This document shows, one piece after another, positions 50,877 through 59,227 of a stretch of 64,000 nucleotides of DNA. Source of the DNA: Pseudoroseicyclus aestuarii (GTDB lineage: Bacteria > Pseudomonadota > Alphaproteobacteria > Rhodobacterales > Rhodobacteraceae); the NCBI RefSeq assembly GCF_003217255.1, contig NZ_QJTE01000002.1, positions 620,001-684,000 of the forward strand, written 5' to 3'. The first letter of the stretch is position 1. Every line of letters begins with the position of its first letter. Both the position numbers and the translations under genes were made by a program. The notes beneath the pieces were generated by a model. It ran no database searches. It saw only the letters and a list, made by a program, of their open reading frames with translations, and had not been told where the DNA came from.

Positions 50877-51479
50877 ATGACCAGAAGCACCATGCGCCTT
50901 GTCGGGATCGCGCTCTGGACCCTCGTCGCCCTCGCGGTGGCCGGGGTTCTCTGGCTGCAGTTCGGATCGGGCCGCGGCACCAGCGCGCAGCTTGGCGCGC
51001 CGCTGGGGCAGGGGGACTACAGCCTCGTCACCACCGAGGGAGAGCCCTTCACCCAAGCGACGCTGGAGGGGCAGCCCACGGCTGTCTTCTTCGGCTTCAC
51101 CCACTGCCCCGAGGTCTGCCCGACCACGCTGGGCGATATCGCCGCCTGGCAGGAGGACGTCTCGGACCTCGACCAGGACCTGCGGGTCTTCTTCGTGTCG
51201 ATCGATCCCGACCGCGACACGCCCGAGGTGCTGGAGGACTACGTCTCCTGGGCGCCGGGCGTGACCGGCGTCACCGGCACGCAGGAAGAGGTCGACGCCG
51301 CGGCGAAGGCCTTCCGCATCTATGCCCGCAAGGTCCCGCTCGAGGGCGGGGACTACACGATGGACCACTCGGCCCTCGTGCTGCTCTTCGACGAGGAGGG
51401 GCGCTTCGTCGAGCCGATCCAGTACCAGGAGGATTACGCGGTCGCCGAGGGCAAGATCCGCACCCTTCTCGAAGGCTGA
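50877..51479 (+). CDS. sco: SCO1/SenC/PrrC-family copper assembly protein
   Basis: A 200-residue membrane-anchored thioredoxin-fold protein. The N-terminal anchor is GIALWTLVALAVAGVLWLQF. The copper site is CPEVCP (in FGFTHCPEVCPTTLG) with the distant His in YTMDHSALVLL. It delivers copper to the CuA site of cytochrome c oxidase; in Rhodobacter PrrC also relates to redox signalling. AGCAGGAGACCACC precedes the ATG. The upstream chaperone gene supports the copper role. Confidence 0.94.
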   Translation: MTRSTMRLVGIALWTLVALAVAGVLWLQFGSGRGTSAQLGAPLGQGDYSLVTTEGEPFTQATLEGQPTAVFFGFTHCPEVCPTTLGDIAAWQEDVSDLDQDLRVFFVSIDPDRDTPEVLEDYVSWAPGVTGVTGTQEEVDAAAKAFRIYARKVPLEGGDYTMDHSALVLLFDEEGRFVEPIQYQEDYAVAEGKIRTLLEG

Positions 51480-51489
51480 TTCCGCTAGG

Positions 51490-51516
51490 CGCGCCCTCGG
51501 CCGGACCGGGGGCGCG
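51490..51516 (+). terminator. Hairpin after sco
   Basis: CGCGCCC (51490-51496) and GGGCGCG (51510-51516), with a further GG/CC pairing inside, form a GC-rich stem 11 bases after the sco stop. No T-tract follows. Confidence 0.45.
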
Positions 51517-51533
51517 TGGTCCGGGGCGGAAAC

Positions 51534-51562
51534 TTGACGCTTTTGGTCGGGAAGGGTATCGC
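51534..51562 (+). promoter_or_regulatory. Candidate promoter of the exbB-exbD-tonB operon
   Basis: TTGACG (51534-51539), exactly 17 bases, then TATCGC (51557-51562), 40 bases before the first coding start. It lies after the sco hairpin, so the TonB operon is probably transcribed separately from the copper genes. Confidence 0.5.
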
Positions 51563-51601
51563 GGTCTGGCGCGGCTGCGACCGCTCGCCCAAGGAGACGC
51601 C

Positions 51602-52063
51602 ATGACCGTTACCCGCCCCGGCCGCTTCCGGCTGGCCGCCAGCCTTCTGGCCGCCCTCGCGACGGCCCTCGCCCTTCCCGCCGCCGCGCAGGACACCGAG
51701 GATGCCGCGCCCGAGCCCGCCCTCTCGGTCGAGCTGAATGCCGCCGACGCGGTCGAGGGCAGCTGCCGCCTGACGTTCCTTGTACGCAACGATCTTGGCG
51801 CCGATCTGTCCTCCCTCGCGCTCGAGACGGTGGTGCTGACCGGCGACGGCGCGGTCGAGCGTCTCACGCTCTTCGATTTCCGCGAGCTGCCGCAGGATCG
51901 TCCGCGGGTGCGTCAGTTCGACCTTGCCGGTCTCGATTGCGCCGATGCCGGGCAGGTGCTGATCAACGGCGTGTCGTCCTGCGACGGCGCGGGGCTCGAG
52001 CCGGGCGCCTGCATGGCGGGCCTCGCCCTGTCCAGCCGCACCGAGATCGGGCTGATCGGCTGA
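51602..52063 (+). CDS. Secreted hypothetical protein preceding exbB
   Basis: A 153-residue exported protein. The signal peptide is RFRLAASLLAALATALALPAAAQ; the mature part is about 125 residues. It contains four cysteines (SCRLTF, GLDCADAG, SSCDG, GACMAG) likely forming two disulfides in an all-beta fold. I do not recognise a named family. AAGGAGAC precedes the ATG. Its stop overlaps the exbB ATG (TGATG), so it is part of the TonB operon. Confidence 0.8.
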   Translation: MTVTRPGRFRLAASLLAALATALALPAAAQDTEDAAPEPALSVELNAADAVEGSCRLTFLVRNDLGADLSSLALETVVLTGDGAVERLTLFDFRELPQDRPRVRQFDLAGLDCADAGQVLINGVSSCDGAGLEPGACMAGLALSSRTEIGLIG

Positions 52064-52734
52064 TGCCGGGCGCGGTGATGGAGCGGCTGCAAGGCCTGTA
52101 TGACCTCGGCGGCCCGGTGGTCGCGATCCTCGTGCTGATGTCGGTGCTGACGCTGGCCGTCACGCTGTTCAAGCTGTGGCAGTTCCGCAGCCTGCGCGTC
52201 GGCCGTCACCGCCACCTGCAGGAGGCCCTCGCCGCATGGGACGGCGGGGACCGCGCCGGCGCGACCCGCGCGCTCTCGGGCAGCAGCAGCCACCTGCGCC
52301 CGGTCGTCCAGGGCGGGATGACGGCGCTTGAGGGCGGCGCCGATGCCGCCGCCCTTGCGCCGCGTCTCTATGCCGAGGCCTCCGCAAGGCTGACCCGGCT
52401 GGAGGGCGGCTTTCGCGTTCTCGACGTCATCGCGCAGCTCGCGCCGCTGCTGGGCCTTTTCGGGACCGTTCTGGGCATGATCGACGCCTTCCAGGCGCTG
52501 CAAGGCGCGGGCGCCAGCGTCGATCCCTCGATCCTGGCGGGCGGCATCTGGGTCGCGCTGATGACCACGGCGGTGGGTCTTGCCGTCGCGATGCCGACCA
52601 GCGTCATCCTGTCCTGGCTCGAGGCGCGGGTCGCGGGCGAGCGGGCGCTGGCCGACCGCGCACTGCAGACGGTGCTGCGCCCCGGCCTGCCGATGCGGGA
52701 CAGCACCACGGACGTGCAGGCCCGTGCAGCCTGA
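52063..52734 (+). CDS. exbB: ExbB/TolQ/MotA-family proton channel protein
   Basis: A 223-residue inner-membrane protein with three helices: VVAILVLMSVLTLAVTLFKLW, then IAQLAPLLGLFGTVLGMIDAF and ILAGGIWVALMTTAVGLAVAMPTSVI. The last two carry the family Thr/Pro pore motifs. It forms the stator pentamer that harvests proton motive force for TonB. It overlaps exbD by 11 bases. Confidence 0.93.
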   Translation: MPGAVMERLQGLYDLGGPVVAILVLMSVLTLAVTLFKLWQFRSLRVGRHRHLQEALAAWDGGDRAGATRALSGSSSHLRPVVQGGMTALEGGADAAALAPRLYAEASARLTRLEGGFRVLDVIAQLAPLLGLFGTVLGMIDAFQALQGAGASVDPSILAGGIWVALMTTAVGLAVAMPTSVILSWLEARVAGERALADRALQTVLRPGLPMRDSTTDVQARAA

Positions 52735-53104
52735 CGTCTACGGCCTTGCCCTGCCGCGCAGGCGGCGGCGGCTTTCGGTCACCTCGCTGATCGACGTGAT
52801 CTTCCTTCTGCTGCTCTTTTTCATGCTGTCATCGACCTTCTCCCGCTATGCCGAGATCGACCTGACCGCCGCGACGGGCGGCGGCGGGACGCGCGCCGGC
52901 ACCGCGCCGCTTTTCGTGCAGCTGGGCGGCGAGGACCTCGTCCTGAACGGCCAGCCGGTCGCGCTGGAGGCGCTGCCGGGGCGGCTCGGGGGCGATGCGC
53001 CGGTGATCGTCTCGCTGCGGGGCGGCACCTCTGCGCAGCGGCTGGCCGACCTGCTGGTCGTGCTGCGCCGGGTGCCGGACCTTGCCGTGACGGTGCTGCA
53101 ATGA
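52724..53104 (+). CDS. exbD: ExbD/TolR-family protein, first copy
   Basis: A 126-residue protein with GTG start inside the exbB end. The single N-terminal helix VTSLIDVIFLLLLFFMLSSTF contains the proton-carrying Asp (LIDVIF). A short periplasmic domain follows. It overlaps a second ExbD gene in ATGA. The start is chosen because the basic cytoplasmic segment RRRRRLS should be retained. Confidence 0.9.
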   Translation: MQPDVYGLALPRRRRRLSVTSLIDVIFLLLLFFMLSSTFSRYAEIDLTAATGGGGTRAGTAPLFVQLGGEDLVLNGQPVALEALPGRLGGDAPVIVSLRGGTSAQRLADLLVVLRRVPDLAVTVLQ

Positions 53105-53499
53105 CCGGGGCCGGGCTGGCCCCCGCAAGGCCGCGGCGCGAGTCCGATCCGACCATCGCGCTGATCAACATCGTCTTCCTGATGCTGATCTTCTTCCTGA
53201 TTGCCGGGCAGCTGGCGCCGCCGCTCGATCCCGAACTGACGCTGGTCGATACCAGCGACATGGAGTCGGCGCCGCCGCCCGATGCGCTGGTGCTCGATGC
53301 CGCGGGCGCGCTGAGCTATCGCGGTGCGCCGGTCACGGTCGAGGGCTATGTCGCCGAGAGGACGGAGGCCGATCTGGCGCGGGTCAGGCTGGTGCCGGAT
53401 GCCGATGTGCCGGCGCAGCGGCTGGTCGAGGTCGCCGCCGCGCTGCGCGAAGCAGGGGCCGGCACCGTGGCGCTGGTCACGCGGCAGGCGCTGGAATGA
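53101..53499 (+). CDS. ExbD/TolR-family protein, second copy with Asn at the channel position
   Basis: A 132-residue ExbD-like protein. Its helix reads TIALINIVFLMLIFFLIAGQL. Aligned to the first copy, the proton-binding Asp (LIDVIF) is replaced by Asn (LINIVF). ExbD forms a dimer inside the ExbB pentamer, so the two genes may make a heterodimer with a single protonatable site. The gene overlaps both neighbours. Confidence 0.88.
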   Translation: MTGAGLAPARPRRESDPTIALINIVFLMLIFFLIAGQLAPPLDPELTLVDTSDMESAPPPDALVLDAAGALSYRGAPVTVEGYVAERTEADLARVRLVPDADVPAQRLVEVAAALREAGAGTVALVTRQALE

Positions 53500-54563
53500 C
53501 CCGAACCGGCAAGGCCCGCCTCGTCGCAGGCACGGCGCTGGTGCTGTCGCTGGCGGTGCATGGCGGCGCGCTCGCGCTGGCGCCCTGGGAAGAGCCGGTG
53601 CAGATGCAGGGCGGCGGAGAGCCGGGGGCCATCGCGCTGGGCAACAGCTTTGACGACCTGACCGCCGGCACCGAAAGCCCGGTGGACGCCGCGGAGGTCT
53701 CCGACAGCCCGCAGCCGGAAGAGACGCGCGAGGCGCCCGCCGAACCTGCCGAGACGCCGCCCGCCGAGGTGCCCGAGGTCCCGCCCGCCAAGACGGCGGA
53801 GGCGCTAGAGCCCGAGGTCCCCGCCCCGGCCGAGCCGGTGACGCCCCAAGAGGCCGCGCCGACCAGCGCCGTCCCCCGCGCCGAGAGTGTCGCCACCGCC
53901 GCGCCAGTCGCCGCCAGTCCCGCGCCCGACCTCGCCGAGACGCCGGTCGAGGCCGCGCCGGAACCGGAGCCCGCCGAAACGCCGCTCGCTGCCCCGGAGC
54001 CTGCGCCGCAACATGCCGCCGCCCCCGTGGTGCCCGAGCGCATCGAGGCGCAGCCGGAGGAGGAGCCTGCGACGCTGGTGCGCGCCGCCCCGCGCCCGCC
54101 GGAACGCCCGCAGGACCTCGCCCCCGAGCCTGCGCCGGAGCCAGAGCCGCAGCCCGTGCGGCAGGCCGCGACCGCGCCGGCCCAATCTGAACCGTCGCAC
54201 CAGGGCAATGCGCAAAGCGATGCGCGGCGCGGACAGCAAAGCGGGCAGGACGCGGGGCAAGCCGCCGCCAGCGGGGCCTCTTCCGCCGGGGCGGAGGGCA
54301 ATGCCGCCGCCTCGAACTATCCCGGGATCGTGCAGCGGCAGCTGGCCCGCGCGCCGCGCGGGCGGGTCTCGGCGCGGGGGACGGCGGTGATCACCTTCAC
54401 CATCGCCGCGAACGGGGCTGTCTCCAGCCTCGGGATCGCCCGCAGCTCGGGCTCGGCGCAGCTGGACCGGGCGGGCCTGCAGATGGTGCAAAGGGCCCAG
54501 CCCTTCCCGCCGCCGCCGCCCGGCGCGCAGCGCACCTTCAACCTGCCGTTCCAGGGCCAGTGA
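53496..54563 (+). CDS. tonB: TonB-family energy transducer with long Pro/Glu/Ala linker
   Basis: A 355-residue protein. The N-terminal anchor is LVAGTALVLSLAVHGGALAL with the conserved His of the TonB helix (SxxxH-type). Residues about 60-240 are low-complexity Pro-Glu-Ala, able to span the periplasm. The C-terminal TonB domain (about 270-355) has NYPGIVQRQLARAPR, AVITFTIAANGAVSSLGIARSSG and QMVQRAQPFPPPP. No TonB-dependent receptor is encoded nearby. It converges on the efflux operon with 10 bases between stops. Confidence 0.92.
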   Translation: MTRTGKARLVAGTALVLSLAVHGGALALAPWEEPVQMQGGGEPGAIALGNSFDDLTAGTESPVDAAEVSDSPQPEETREAPAEPAETPPAEVPEVPPAKTAEALEPEVPAPAEPVTPQEAAPTSAVPRAESVATAAPVAASPAPDLAETPVEAAPEPEPAETPLAAPEPAPQHAAAPVVPERIEAQPEEEPATLVRAAPRPPERPQDLAPEPAPEPEPQPVRQAATAPAQSEPSHQGNAQSDARRGQQSGQDAGQAAASGASSAGAEGNAAASNYPGIVQRQLARAPRGRVSARGTAVITFTIAANGAVSSLGIARSSGSAQLDRAGLQMVQRAQPFPPPPPGAQRTFNLPFQGQ

Positions 54564-54573
54564 GGCCGGGCGC

Positions 54574-55692
54574 TTAGTCCGCTTCGGGCTCCGGGCCGGC
54601 CTCGGCCAGGGTCTCTTCCGTGACCGGCTGCGGCGCGGGCTGCCAGTCCGGGTCGGGCGCCTGGGCGGTGTCGGTGTGCACGACGACCGAGAGGCCCGGC
54701 GCCAGCGCCTCGGCCTCGGGCTGGCCGGGGTCGATGGCGATGCGCACCGGCAGGCGCTGCGCGATCTTGGTGAAGTTGCCCGAGGCGCTGCTGCCGAGCG
54801 CGCTGAACTCCGAGGCCGTGGCGGGCGAGAAGCCGGAGATATGGCCGGTGAAGACCTGCCCGTCCATTGCGTCGACGCTGAAGGTGACGCGCTGGCCCGG
54901 CTGCATGCCGTGAAGCTGCGTCTCCTTGTAGTTCGCGACGACCCAGACGTCGTGCGGCACCAGCGCCATGAGGCTGCTGCCGGGGGTGACGTATTGCCCG
55001 GCCTGCACGCCGACCTGTCCCAGCTGCCCCGCCTGCGGCGCGCGGATGGTGGCGTTGTCCAGCGCGATGCGCGCCAGCTCCACCGCCGCCTCGGCGGCCT
55101 GCACCTGCGCGGCGAGGCTCTCGCGGTTGCTGCCGACGGATTTCAGGTCCTGCTCGGCCACCTCGAGCTGGCTTTGCGCCTGCGCGACGCCCGCATTGGC
55201 CTGGTCCAGCGCCAGCTGCGACTGGTCTAGGCTGCTGGTCGAGACGATGCCCCGGCCCTGCAGCTCGGTCGCGCGATCGGCGCTGGTCTGCGCCGTCTGC
55301 AGCGCCGCCTGCGCCGAGGTCAGCGCCGCCTGCCGCGCCCTGAGCGCCGCCTCGCCCGAGGCCTGGCTCTGGTCGGCGTTCTCCTGCGCGGCGCGGGCGG
55401 CGTCGAGCTGGCTTTGCGCCTGCGCCAGTTGCTGGCGCAGGCTGCGGTCGTCGATCCGCGCCAGCACCTCGCCGGCCTCGACCCGTTGGAAGTCCCGCAC
55501 CGTGACCTCGGTCACATGCCCTGCCACCTGCGGCGAGAGGGTGACGACATGGCCGCGCACATAGGCGTTGGTCGTCGTCTCGACCGAGGAGGTGAAGGGC
55601 GGCAGCCCGAAGGCCAGAAGGGTGGCGGCGATGCCGATCAGCCCGAGGATCACGGCGGCGAGGGCGGGAATATGCTTTTTCATGACGGTCAC
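54574..55692 (-). CDS. HlyD/EmrA-family periplasmic adaptor
   Basis: A 372-residue membrane-fusion protein: N-terminal helix ALAAVILGLIGIAATLLAFG, first lipoyl half AYVRGHVVTLSPQVAGHVTEV, a long coiled-coil hairpin (about 85-200, rich in Ala, Gln and Glu), second lipoyl half ATIRAPQAGQLGQVGVQ and a beta-barrel with WVVANYKETQLHGMQPGQ. It bridges the DHA2 pump to an outer-membrane channel not encoded here. GTG 55692 overlaps the pump stop; the in-frame ATG 55683 (MKKHIPA) is an equally likely start. Confidence 0.92.
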   Translation of the reverse strand: MTVMKKHIPALAAVILGLIGIAATLLAFGLPPFTSSVETTTNAYVRGHVVTLSPQVAGHVTEVTVRDFQRVEAGEVLARIDDRSLRQQLAQAQSQLDAARAAQENADQSQASGEAALRARQAALTSAQAALQTAQTSADRATELQGRGIVSTSSLDQSQLALDQANAGVAQAQSQLEVAEQDLKSVGSNRESLAAQVQAAEAAVELARIALDNATIRAPQAGQLGQVGVQAGQYVTPGSSLMALVPHDVWVVANYKETQLHGMQPGQRVTFSVDAMDGQVFTGHISGFSPATASEFSALGSSASGNFTKIAQRLPVRIAIDPGQPEAEALAPGLSVVVHTDTAQAPDPDWQPAPQPVTEETLAEAGPEPEAD

Positions 55693-57323
55693 GCGGATTC
55701 AGGCGCTGCGGCGGCGGCCCCACGGGCCCGCACCGCCTTCAGCGCGACTTGCAAAAAGAGGATGAGGAAGGCGGCGGCAGCGGCCACCGCGATGGCGCGA
55801 AAGGCGTCGTTGTAGGCCGCGACCCAGGCCTGCGAGGCCAGGCTGCGGGCGAGGTCGGCAGCGGCCTGCCCCTGCCGCAGCGCCGGATCGGCGATCTGCC
55901 CGGCATAGCCCGCCGCGCGGCCCGCAAGGGTCTGCCCCACCAGCGGATTGGCGGCGTCGAGGCCGTCCCTCAGCCAGGCCAGATGCGCCTGCTCGCGCAG
56001 CGTGACAAAGCTGCGGAACAGGGCCGAGCCGGCGACACCGCCGAGGCTTTGCGTGGTCAGGAAGACCACGATGAAGCTCAGGATGTAGCTCGGACCGCGG
56101 GCCAGAGCAGACATCAGCCCCGCCATCATCGCCGGCGGCAGGAACAGCGCCGAGGCGAAGGCGATGGTGCCCTGCGTCAGGAACATCTGCTCGGGCCGGG
56201 TCAGGACGCTGGCGTGGCTGTCGGCCCAGGCCGCCCAGGCGATCAGCGCCAGCGCCACGAGGTGGATCGGCCCCTCGCGCCCCGGCGCGATCACCAGCGC
56301 GCAGGCCGCCCCGCCGGCCAGCGTGGCGGCGCAGATCACGATGAAGAGCGGCTGCAACTGCTCGGTCCCGAGGCCAAGCTGCAGGAACAGCCCCGGCGCG
56401 CCGGCGCTTTGCTCGGCCAGAAGGATGCGGAACAGCAACAGCGCCGCGGCAAGGTGCAGGATGGCGGGCGAGGCGATCCAGCGCACGTCGATGAGCGGCG
56501 CCTCGCGCTGCAGCTCGATCACAACGGCGATGGCCAGCGCGGCGATGGAGACGGCGGTGAGCACGCCGATCCAGGGCGCCTCGGCCCACCAGTAGCCGGT
56601 GCCGGTGACGAAGACGACGGTCAGCCCGCCGAGGCCGAGGGCGAGGAAGGCGTAGCTGATGAGGTCGGTCAGGCTGATCACCTTGGCGCGCGGCATCGGG
56701 TTCAGCGGCAGGCGGGTGACGAAGGCGGTGCAAAGCAGCGCCAGCCCGAGGTTCAGCAGCGTGAAGACATGCGGATTGCCGGCCGTCTCCAGCCAGGGCG
56801 AGATCATCCGCGCCAGCGGCGTGCCGATGGTGATCAGCGTCAGCACCAGCGGCAGCGCGACCTTCATCTTCAGCGCCGGGGGAAAGGCCTCGAGCGTGTA
56901 GAGAAAGGCGAGCGAGGACATCGGCGCGGCGGCGATGCCGGCCAAAAACTGCAGCGCGATGGCCGAGGGCAGGTCCGTCATCCAGAAGCTGGCGAGCAGC
57001 GCCGCGACATAGGCCACCACGCTGACCTCGGCGAAGCGGCGCAGCCCGAACTGGGTGCGCAGCTTGATCAGCAGCAGCGCGAGCGAGGCGCGCGGCGCCA
57101 TGAAGGCCGCGATCAGCCATGTCGTCTCGATCGAGGTCGTGTGCAGCGCGCCGCCCAGAACCTGGGTGTTGGTCAGGATCAGCCCGCTTCCCAGTGCCTG
57201 CGCCAGCGCGATCAGCACGCCGGCCGCGACATAGAGGGCGGCGCGCGGCAGCGGCGGCGGCGCAGGTGGCGCGGGCGGAGCGGCGGCAGGGCCCGTGGCA
57301 GGGGCTTCGGGCGGCGGCGTCAT
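55689..57323 (-). CDS. MFS drug efflux pump, DHA2/EmrB-like
   Basis: A 544-residue major facilitator with about 14 hydrophobic helices after a Pro/Ala-rich N-terminus of some 27 residues. It lacks a clear EmrB motif C. It forms an inner-membrane pump with the adjacent adaptor; substrates are unknown. It overlaps marR and the adaptor gene by four bases at each end, so the three genes are one operon. Confidence 0.88.
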   Translation of the reverse strand: MTPPPEAPATGPAAAPPAPPAPPPLPRAALYVAAGVLIALAQALGSGLILTNTQVLGGALHTTSIETTWLIAAFMAPRASLALLLIKLRTQFGLRRFAEVSVVAYVAALLASFWMTDLPSAIALQFLAGIAAAPMSSLAFLYTLEAFPPALKMKVALPLVLTLITIGTPLARMISPWLETAGNPHVFTLLNLGLALLCTAFVTRLPLNPMPRAKVISLTDLISYAFLALGLGGLTVVFVTGTGYWWAEAPWIGVLTAVSIAALAIAVVIELQREAPLIDVRWIASPAILHLAAALLLFRILLAEQSAGAPGLFLQLGLGTEQLQPLFIVICAATLAGGAACALVIAPGREGPIHLVALALIAWAAWADSHASVLTRPEQMFLTQGTIAFASALFLPPAMMAGLMSALARGPSYILSFIVVFLTTQSLGGVAGSALFRSFVTLREQAHLAWLRDGLDAANPLVGQTLAGRAAGYAGQIADPALRQGQAAADLARSLASQAWVAAYNDAFRAIAVAAAAAFLILFLQVALKAVRARGAAAAAPESA

Positions 57324-57769
57324 TCCGAGAACCGCGTCAGGACATGGTCGAAGAGGCGCTGCGCGGCGGCGATGTCCGCGGGATCGGCATCGGCCAGCAG
57401 CTCTTCCGACAGGGTGTTGATGAAGCCGAGGAGCCCGGCGAACTGCTCTTCGGCGCGGGGCGTCAGGAAGACGCCATTGGCACGGCGATTGCCCTCGACC
57501 GGGCAGCGGGTGACGAAGCCGCTCTGCTCCAGCCCGTCGAGAAGCCGCTTCATCGAGGGCGGCTCGATCTCCATCTGCCGCGCAAGCTCGGTCTGGGTAG
57601 AGCCGGGCAGGCGGCCCACCAGTGACAGCGCGCGGGCCCGCGAAAAGGTCAGCCCGTTCGCCCGCGCTTCGCGGTCGAAGTGCTGCCGCAGGGCACGGCT
57701 GAGCCGCATCACCGAGATGAAGAGGGCCGGCTGCGGCTGGGTATGTGTTAGCTTGCTCATAATTAGCAT
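57320..57769 (-). CDS. MarR-family repressor of the efflux operon
   Basis: A 149-residue MarR-type regulator. The winged helix includes LPGSTQTELARQMEIEPPSMKRLLDGLEQ and the wing GFVTRCPVEGNRRANGVFLT. It is the first gene of the marR-emrB-emrA-like operon. ATG 57769 lies at the centre of a perfect 18-bp palindrome, so autorepression is likely. ATG 57760 is an alternative start three codons in. Confidence 0.92.
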   Translation of the reverse strand: MLIMSKLTHTQPQPALFISVMRLSRALRQHFDREARANGLTFSRARALSLVGRLPGSTQTELARQMEIEPPSMKRLLDGLEQSGFVTRCPVEGNRRANGVFLTPRAEEQFAGLLGFINTLSEELLADADPADIAAAQRLFDHVLTRFSE

Positions 57770-57777
57770 GCTAATTA
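57760..57777. promoter_or_regulatory. Perfect 18-bp palindrome at the marR start codon (TAATTAGCATGCTAATTA)
   Basis: The sequence equals its own reverse complement across all 18 bases, and its central CATG includes the marR start codon. It is strikingly AT-rich in a GC-rich region. MarR dimers typically bind 16-20 bp palindromes, and a site here would block transcription or early translation. Confidence 0.85.
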
Positions 57778-57851
57778 GGAAGCCGCGGCCCGCCTGTCCA
57801 GAGGCGCTGCGGCTGACCCCGCGATCTTCAGGCGCGGGGCCGGATGCTCGG

Positions 57852-58406
57852 TCAGCTGCCCGGGATCAGGGTCCGGCAGGTCCAGCGGTCCTCGTCCTTG
57901 ATCCAGTGCCGGACCTCGGTGTTCAGCGGGCGGTCGAAATCGCCGCCCGTCAGCTCGCCCTGGATCACGCGGGATGTGCCGGCATGGGCGACGATCAGCA
58001 CCGGATGCGGCCCCTCGACCTGTCCCAGCCCGCGCAGGGTGCGGGTGCGGAAATCCTCGGGGCTCTCGCCGCCGGGCGGGGTCGCGTCACGGTCCAGATC
58101 GGCGCGGTCCGTGCCGTCCAGCTTGCCCCAGTCCCGCTCCATCAGGTCGGGCACTTCGCGGATCTCGAGGTTCAGCACGGCCGCGGCCGCCTCGGCGGTG
58201 GCGCGGGCCCGCTTGAGCGGAGAGCACCAGATGGCGGCGATGGGGTAATCCATCAGCCGTGCGGCGCTGCGCGTGGCCTGGGCACGGCCCTCCTCGTCCA
58301 GCGGCAGGTCGAGCTGGCCGCAGACGATGTCGCGCGCATTGGCATCGGTCCGGCCGTGGCGCATGAAGTAGAAGGAGTGTTCGAATAGCGGGATCACCGG
58401 CGGCAC
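57852..58406 (-). CDS. Histidine phosphatase superfamily protein
   Basis: A 184-residue phosphoglycerate-mutase-like protein. The catalytic MRHGRTDANARD motif is at residues about 15-26, WCSPLKRARATAEAAA follows, the acid Glu is in LMERDWGKLDG, and the second His is in LIVAHAGTSRVI. It probably dephosphorylates a small metabolite. The MPPVIPLFEH N-terminus and lack of a strong ribosome site leave the start slightly uncertain. It lies 59 bases downstream of the tyrosine-phosphatase gene on the same strand, so it may belong to that operon. Confidence 0.88.
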   Translation of the reverse strand: MPPVIPLFEHSFYFMRHGRTDANARDIVCGQLDLPLDEEGRAQATRSAARLMDYPIAAIWCSPLKRARATAEAAAAVLNLEIREVPDLMERDWGKLDGTDRADLDRDATPPGGESPEDFRTRTLRGLGQVEGPHPVLIVAHAGTSRVIQGELTGGDFDRPLNTEVRHWIKDEDRWTCRTLIPGS

Positions 58407-58465
58407 CTCTCATCGCGGGGTCAGGGCGGAGCACCTAGCGCGCGATCCGCCCCTGTCCCGGTCGA

Positions 58466-59227
58466 TCAGGAGGACGAGGGCACGAGGCGCGCGCGCAGGC
58501 CCGCGCGTTCGGCGCCGGTCAGGCCGATCGAGGAGAGATAGGCCTCGGCCCCGCCGAACTCCTCGCGTAGGGCGGCAAGAAAGCGGCGCATCGTCTCGGG
58601 GCGGCTTTCCAGCAGCGGCGCATGGGCCTCGGGCGCGCGCCCCCTCGCGCGGATGCGGTCGAGGATCTCGGCCACCAGCGGCGCGATCAGCGGGGCGGTG
58701 GCGCTGTAATCGGCCACGATCTCCTCCTCCGGTGCGCCGGCCAGCGCCAGCAGCAGCGCGGCGACGACGCCGGTGCGGTCCTTGCCGGCGGTGCAATGGA
58801 ACAGCACCGCGCCTTCGGGCGGCGCCTCGGCGATCAGGCGCAGCACCTCTGCCAGCGCCTCCTGTCGGTCCGTCAGGACGTGCAGGTACAGCGACAGCAG
58901 CACGTCGTCCGAGGCGGCGCCGCCCCAGCTTGCCGGGTCGAGCGCGGCCAGAAGCGGCACGTTGTGCCAGCCGGCGCCAAGCGCATCGCGCAGCGGGCCG
59001 GGCGCCTCGGCGGCCTCCTCCGCGCCGCGCAGGTCGATGACGCAGGCGAGGGTGAGCGCCTCGACCGCCGCGAGGTCGCCTTCCGTCATCCGGTGCGGCG
59101 CATCGGCGCGGAAGACGCGGCCCCGCGCGGTCTGCCCGCCGCCCTGCAGGGGGATGCCGCCGAGGTCGCGGAAGTTCATCATGCCGCCCAGCGGGACGAG
59201 GCGCGGATGCGCGGCCGCGCCGGTCAT
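58466..59227 (-). CDS. Tyrosine-protein phosphatase-like protein (PF13350 type)
   Basis: A 253-residue protein beginning MTGAAAHPRLVPLGGMMNFRDLGG; NFRDLGG is a family signature. The P-loop is HCTAGKDRTG near residue 135 (Cys nucleophile, Arg). Such phosphatases act on phosphotyrosine or phosphoinositides in pathogens, but in free-living bacteria substrates are mostly unknown. Its ATG overlaps the metallophosphoesterase stop (ATGA). Together the two genes extend an ABC importer operon. Confidence 0.9.
   Translation of the reverse strand: MTGAAAHPRLVPLGGMMNFRDLGGIPLQGGGQTARGRVFRADAPHRMTEGDLAAVEALTLACVIDLRGAEEAAEAPGPLRDALGAGWHNVPLLAALDPASWGGAASDDVLLSLYLHVLTDRQEALAEVLRLIAEAPPEGAVLFHCTAGKDRTGVVAALLLALAGAPEEEIVADYSATAPLIAPLVAEILDRIRARGRAPEAHAPLLESRPETMRRFLAALREEFGGAEAYLSSIGLTGAERAGLRARLVPSSS

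Noticed and set aside
55749-58388. Forward frame of 879 codons opposite the efflux pump and marR
   Set aside because: It runs antisense through three convincing reverse-strand genes and is dominated by Arg, Gln and Gly; a shadow frame.
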